In this document: positions 41,995-44,690 of the stretch, piece by piece | Numbering within the stretch: position 1 is the first letter of the stretch | How the letters are laid out: each line of letters starts with the position of its first letter | DNA from: Betaproteobacteria bacterium | GTDB lineage: Bacteria; Pseudomonadota; Gammaproteobacteria; Burkholderiales; SG8-41 | DNA: 44,690 nucleotides | Direction: 5' to 3' | Assembly (NCBI GenBank): GCA_021730905.1 | Contig: JAKFYK010000083.1 | Location: 1 to 44,690 of the forward strand | Program-made: the position numbers and the translations under genes | Notes under the pieces: generated by a model | The model's database searches: none | Seen by the model: only the letters and a program-made list of their open reading frames with translations | Told to the model about the DNA's origin: nothing

Positions 41995-42816
41995 TCAGGG
42001 CCGTGGCGTCAGCCGCGCGAGAAAGAATTTAAGGTGCCATGCAATCGTGTCTGCGCATTTGTCTGCGCATACTCCCTTTAGTAGCTCCTTATCGATGTAC
42101 TTTGCGTGCCGCCGGTGCTCATCCGTGGTCTGTTCATTCATCGCGCTGATATAGCCCTGCGCGAATCGAATGAATTTGCCACTAGCGTGGCCGTCCCTGT
42201 TCACAGAAACCGTTGGAATACCGTTTGTGCGCAGCCATAAGAGCGCTAGTCTATGTATGAGTACGCGCTTCGCTGTGTGTTTCGGATGACCCTTGGGTTT
42301 TCCTTTGGCCTTGTTCTTTGCCTTCGCTTTCGCTTTAGCTGAGGCAATGGCTTCGGGCGTAGCTTTCCGCCCGCCCCTCGCGTTGGCTTCGACTACGGCC
42401 TTGCCTACGGCCTCGCGCTCGGCTTCGTTTCTGCGCACGCTTTCTTCGTTACGCTTAACGATCTCGCGCGCCTCCTGCGACCAGCGCTTCAAATTCTCCA
42501 CGGCGACGATAGCCGTATTGAGCTTGTTATCATCCTCGAAAATGTCGCCAGCAGCTTGCCGCATATACGGCGTGGCAAACTCGTTTAATAGATTGACCCG
42601 AAGCCTAGATGCAGCGCTTTCGATACGCTCTAGTGACTTGTCAATCTGCGAGCTTGGCGGGTAATTTTGCATGACAAGACTGCTCGTAAACCACCGTCCA
42701 GCGTCGGCCAAACCTTCTCCTTTTATCTTCGGTAGTTTGTCCGGATGTACGCCAAGTAACTTAATCAGTTTTGCAATTTGATCGTCGGTGAAATGGTGTT
42801 CTGGAATGTTCACCAT
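41995..42816 (-). CDS. Unknown Lys/Ala-rich protein, 273 aa
   Basis: No family recognised. The N-terminal 60 residues look helical (HFTDDQIAKLIKLLGVHPDK). A long charged helical region follows (AREIVKRNEESVRRNEAERE), then a Lys/Ala/Gly stretch at about 155-180 (SAKAKAKAKNKAKGKPKG) and a C-terminal domain (RVLIHRLALLWLRTNGIPTV, HASGKFIRFAQGYISAMNEQ). The basic stretch may bind DNA. Start at 42816 after AAGGGG. It lies between the integrase and alpA genes on the same strand, a place often used for replication or regulatory proteins. Confidence 0.65.
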   Translation of the reverse strand: MVNIPEHHFTDDQIAKLIKLLGVHPDKLPKIKGEGLADAGRWFTSSLVMQNYPPSSQIDKSLERIESAASRLRVNLLNEFATPYMRQAAGDIFEDDNKLNTAIVAVENLKRWSQEAREIVKRNEESVRRNEAEREAVGKAVVEANARGGRKATPEAIASAKAKAKAKNKAKGKPKGHPKHTAKRVLIHRLALLWLRTNGIPTVSVNRDGHASGKFIRFAQGYISAMNEQTTDEHRRHAKYIDKELLKGVCADKCADTIAWHLKFFLARLTPRP

Positions 42817-43148
42817 GCGCCCCTTGCACTTTCGTAAATCGTCTGGCCGGAAAAATTATTTTTGTAAAAAAATCGGCACTTCAATAAGCACGTTCGCGTT
42901 CTCATTCATTCCCGTTCCACTTGGGGACTCCAAGGCCGGGGCGGGGGGGGATTTTTCCGCGCGCCGTGTTTTCGATTGAATGGGGCCCCCTCATTCATAC
43001 TTGGGAACCCTTTGTTTGATGGCGTGGGGTGCTTGACGATAAAGGTGCCACCCGCTTAACCCTTTGGCCGAGAGAGGCAACGCGAGGCTCATAAATGCGT
43101 CCGCACCTGAATCGGCCCAAGCTGCTGTCCACAGGATCAGCCCCCCCC
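42817..43148. other. 332-bp gap between integrase and the 273-aa gene
   Basis: No convincing gene; a 75-codon minus-strand frame runs back into the integrase. It holds an eight-G run (42943-42950), a palindromic GGGGCCCC (42981-42988) and an eight-C run (43141-43148) directly after the integrase stop. It presumably carries the promoter of the 273-aa gene. Confidence 0.5.
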
Positions 43149-44363
43149 TTATGCAGCTTCCCCGCGCAGCGGTATCACTTCCGCGCCCGTCTTCAGCTTG
43201 TCCAGATAATCCGCCCATTGCTGCATCATCTTTCTGCGTTCGGGCAGGTGCGCCGTGCGGTTATAGGCACGGCCATTCGGGTCGCGCACCGCATGGGCTA
43301 ACTGGTGTTCGATCAAGTCGGGCCGCACCCCCAGCACTTCATCCAATATCGTGCGCGCCATCGCGCGGAAACCGTGCCCGCTCATCTCATCCTTGGCTAT
43401 ACCCATGCGCCGCAGTGCTGCAAGGATTGCGTTATCGCTCATGGCGCGCTTGGGGCTGCGTCCGCCGGGGAACAGGTATTGTCCATGTCCGGTAACGGCG
43501 TGTAGCTCGCGCAGGATTACCACGGCTTGCGTTGCCAATGGCACGATATGGGGCGTGTCGGTTTTGGTTGCGGTGTAACGCCACTCTGCTGCATCAAGGT
43601 CTATGTCTGCCCATTGTGCGAAGCGCAGTTCACCGGGGCGTACGAATACCAGCGGAGCAAGGCGTAGCGCGCAGTTCACTGCAAACGTGCCTTGATAGCC
43701 GTCAATCTCGCGCAACAATTGGCCCACGCGCTTGGGGTCGGTAATCGCCGCGAAGTGTCCGCCCTTGTATGGCGGCAGCGCGCCGCGTAAATCGCCCGTT
43801 GGATCGCGTTCAGCGCGCCCGGTCGCCACGGCATAGCGAAACACCTGCCCGCAAGTGCTCAACGCACGGTGTGCGGTTTCCAGCGCGCCTCGCCCCTCAA
43901 TCTTGCGCGCGGTTGCCAGTAATTCCGGGGCGGTAATCTCCGTGATGGGTCGCCCGCCTATCCACGGAAACACGTCGCGCTCAAAACGCGCAATGATACG
44001 GTCGCTGTGCGTCTTGGCCCAATTGGTCGAATACTTGTCGAACCACTCACGCGCCAGCACTTCAAAACTGTTTGCTGCCCGGTCTGCCCGCACTGATTTG
44101 ACCGCCTTGCGGTTATCGCTGGGATCGGTGCCCAGCGCCAGCAGCTTGCGCGCTTCGTCGCGCCGCTCGCGTGCGTCTTTCAGGCCGATGTCAGGATAGA
44201 CGCCCATCGATAGGGTTTTTTCCTTGCCATCGAATCGGTATTTCAAGCGCCACCACTTGCCGCCCGCTGGAGTAATAAGCAGGAACAGTCCGCGTTCATC
44301 GAACAGCTTGTAAGGCCGGTCTGCGGGCTTGGCATTGTGGATCGTTGTATTCGTTAACGGCAT
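43149..44363 (-). CDS. int: P4-type tyrosine recombinase (island integrase)
   Basis: 404 aa. Residues 1-90 are the DUF4102 arm-binding domain (TNTTIHNAKPADRPYKLFDE, LSMGVYPDIGLKDARERRDE), about 95-185 the core-binding SAM-like domain, and 205-385 the catalytic domain. Catalytic residues: R242 (FVRPGELRFAQW), H330/R333 (GHGFRAMA), H353 or H357 (LIEHQLAHAV) and the nucleophile Y367 (RAYNRTAHL). The gene points away from tRNA-Met, with its start about 200 bp from the tRNA 3' end, the normal layout for islands using the tRNA as attachment site. Confidence 0.95.
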   Translation of the reverse strand: MPLTNTTIHNAKPADRPYKLFDERGLFLLITPAGGKWWRLKYRFDGKEKTLSMGVYPDIGLKDARERRDEARKLLALGTDPSDNRKAVKSVRADRAANSFEVLAREWFDKYSTNWAKTHSDRIIARFERDVFPWIGGRPITEITAPELLATARKIEGRGALETAHRALSTCGQVFRYAVATGRAERDPTGDLRGALPPYKGGHFAAITDPKRVGQLLREIDGYQGTFAVNCALRLAPLVFVRPGELRFAQWADIDLDAAEWRYTATKTDTPHIVPLATQAVVILRELHAVTGHGQYLFPGGRSPKRAMSDNAILAALRRMGIAKDEMSGHGFRAMARTILDEVLGVRPDLIEHQLAHAVRDPNGRAYNRTAHLPERRKMMQQWADYLDKLKTGAEVIPLRGEAA

Positions 44364-44401
44364 TTTTCACCTCTGGCTCAGGGGCGTAGGGATCAAAAAA
44401 T

Positions 44402-44448
44402 GGGGTAACTCATTTTGCAAAACAGCAGTTACCCCACATAGTTACCCC
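44402..44448. repeat. Right arm-type repeats GTTACCCC
   Basis: One inverted copy (44402-44409) and two direct copies (44428-44435 and 44441-44448, 13 bp start to start, separated by ACATA). They lie between the integrase start and the tRNA, and match the pair near the left end. A looser ATTACCCC occurs at 44477. Confidence 0.65.
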
Positions 44449-44563
44449 ACATTGAATCCGGATGTTGCTGGACGATATTACCCCCGCATGGATGGAAAAT
44501 GCAATAAAAAACCAGCACTTAGGCTGGCTTCTGTATGCTGCTGGATGTCACTGGATTGTTGGG

Positions 44564-44640
44564 TGGTGGTGATAGGTGGATTTGAACCACCGACCTCAGC
44601 GTTATGAGTGCTGCGCTCTAACCACCTGAGCTATATCACC
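44564..44640 (-). tRNA. tRNA-Met (CAT), elongator type
   Basis: 77 nt including encoded CCA. The acceptor stem GGTGATA (5' end at 44640) pairs with TATCACC, followed by ACCA. The anticodon CAT lies in CTCATAA, the D-arm has AGCTCAGGTGGTTAGAGC and the T-arm GGTGGTTCAAATCCACC. The first acceptor pair is G-C, as in elongator rather than initiator tRNA-Met. Its 3' end is the right boundary of the island. Confidence 0.95.
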
Positions 44641-44690
44641 AAAGAGGGCGGCATTGTCCGGACTTAGTGGTAATTTGTCAATCGGCGGCA

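Larger units (their letters stand above)
36413..44579. mobile_element. Integrated genomic island (satellite-like) at tRNA-Met
   Basis: About 8.2 kb between the UbiH-family gene and an elongator tRNA-Met gene. Evidence: P4-type integrase adjacent to the tRNA 3' end, GTTACCCC repeats near both ends, a degenerate copy of the tRNA 3' end at 36413-36426, an AlpA/zinc-finger/DUF3631 operon typical of small phage-related islands, and cargo genes with lower GC and unfamiliar products. No structural phage genes, relaxase or type IV secretion genes are seen, so movement would need a helper or another route. The left boundary is less certain than the right. Confidence 0.78.

Noticed and set aside
42991..43218. 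75-codon minus-strand ORF after the integrase
   Set aside because: Its first third overlaps the integrase in another frame; no start site or domain; better read as non-coding.

Overview
The window is a GC-rich chromosomal segment that looks betaproteobacterial. The basis is gene order (tyrS / M23 endopeptidase / anmK / erpA / bactofilin / argC / rpsI-rplM; rpe-gph-trpE and trpG-trpD-trpC-coq7; ubi hydroxylase-dsbC), two Bug/TctC periplasmic binding proteins, and ubiquinone genes. I cannot name the species.

Layout. 1-1068: PiT phosphate transporter (cut by the window edge) and its DUF47/PhoU-like partner, separated by a 266-bp foldback element. 1.2-3.3 kb: two permeases. 3.4-7.0 kb: SWIB protein, a pair of TPM-domain proteins, and two divergent MsrA genes (one cytoplasmic, one exported). 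7.0-15.2 kb: racemase-like protein, CinA-like protein with a degenerate amidase domain, zinc-ribbon protein, fructose-1,6-bisphosphatase, FAD oxidoreductase and two TctC proteins. 15-24 kb: housekeeping block (tyrS, cell-wall recycling, Fe-S delivery, bactofilin, argC, ribosomal proteins, YdcF, OsmC). 24-32 kb: ubiquinone and tryptophan block; the trp genes are split by an opposing flavin monooxygenase-like gene, and a possible Trp-codon leader ORF lies before trpE. 32-36.3 kb: apaG, mltA, a TonB-like gene broken by an in-frame stop, dsbC and a UbiH-family hydroxylase.

36.4-44.57 kb is an integrated element of about 8.2 kb next to the 3' end of an elongator tRNA-Met gene. It has a P4-type tyrosine integrase beside the tRNA, GTTACCCC arm-like repeats at both ends, and a tightly overlapping minus-strand operon: AlpA-type regulator, primase-like zinc finger, DUF3631 ATPase, docking-like protein and two small Cys/HGG proteins. 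At the left is a cargo zone of unfamiliar small genes: two membrane proteins, a four-cysteine protein and a 176-aa unknown flanked by duplicated HGG-gene tails. No capsid, tail or conjugation genes are visible, so it resembles a satellite-type or small genomic island.

The strongest unexplained signal is a 16-bp AT-rich word, TAAGTATTTGTTTTTA. Three copies are perfect and five are near-perfect, scattered over 30 kb of GC-rich DNA in both orientations. Two lie inside conserved genes, in different reading frames, where they force AT-rich codons. Other items worth attention are the foldback element that splits the pit ribosome-binding site, the 120-bp tandem repeat made from the 3' end of osmC, and the cargo organisation of the island.
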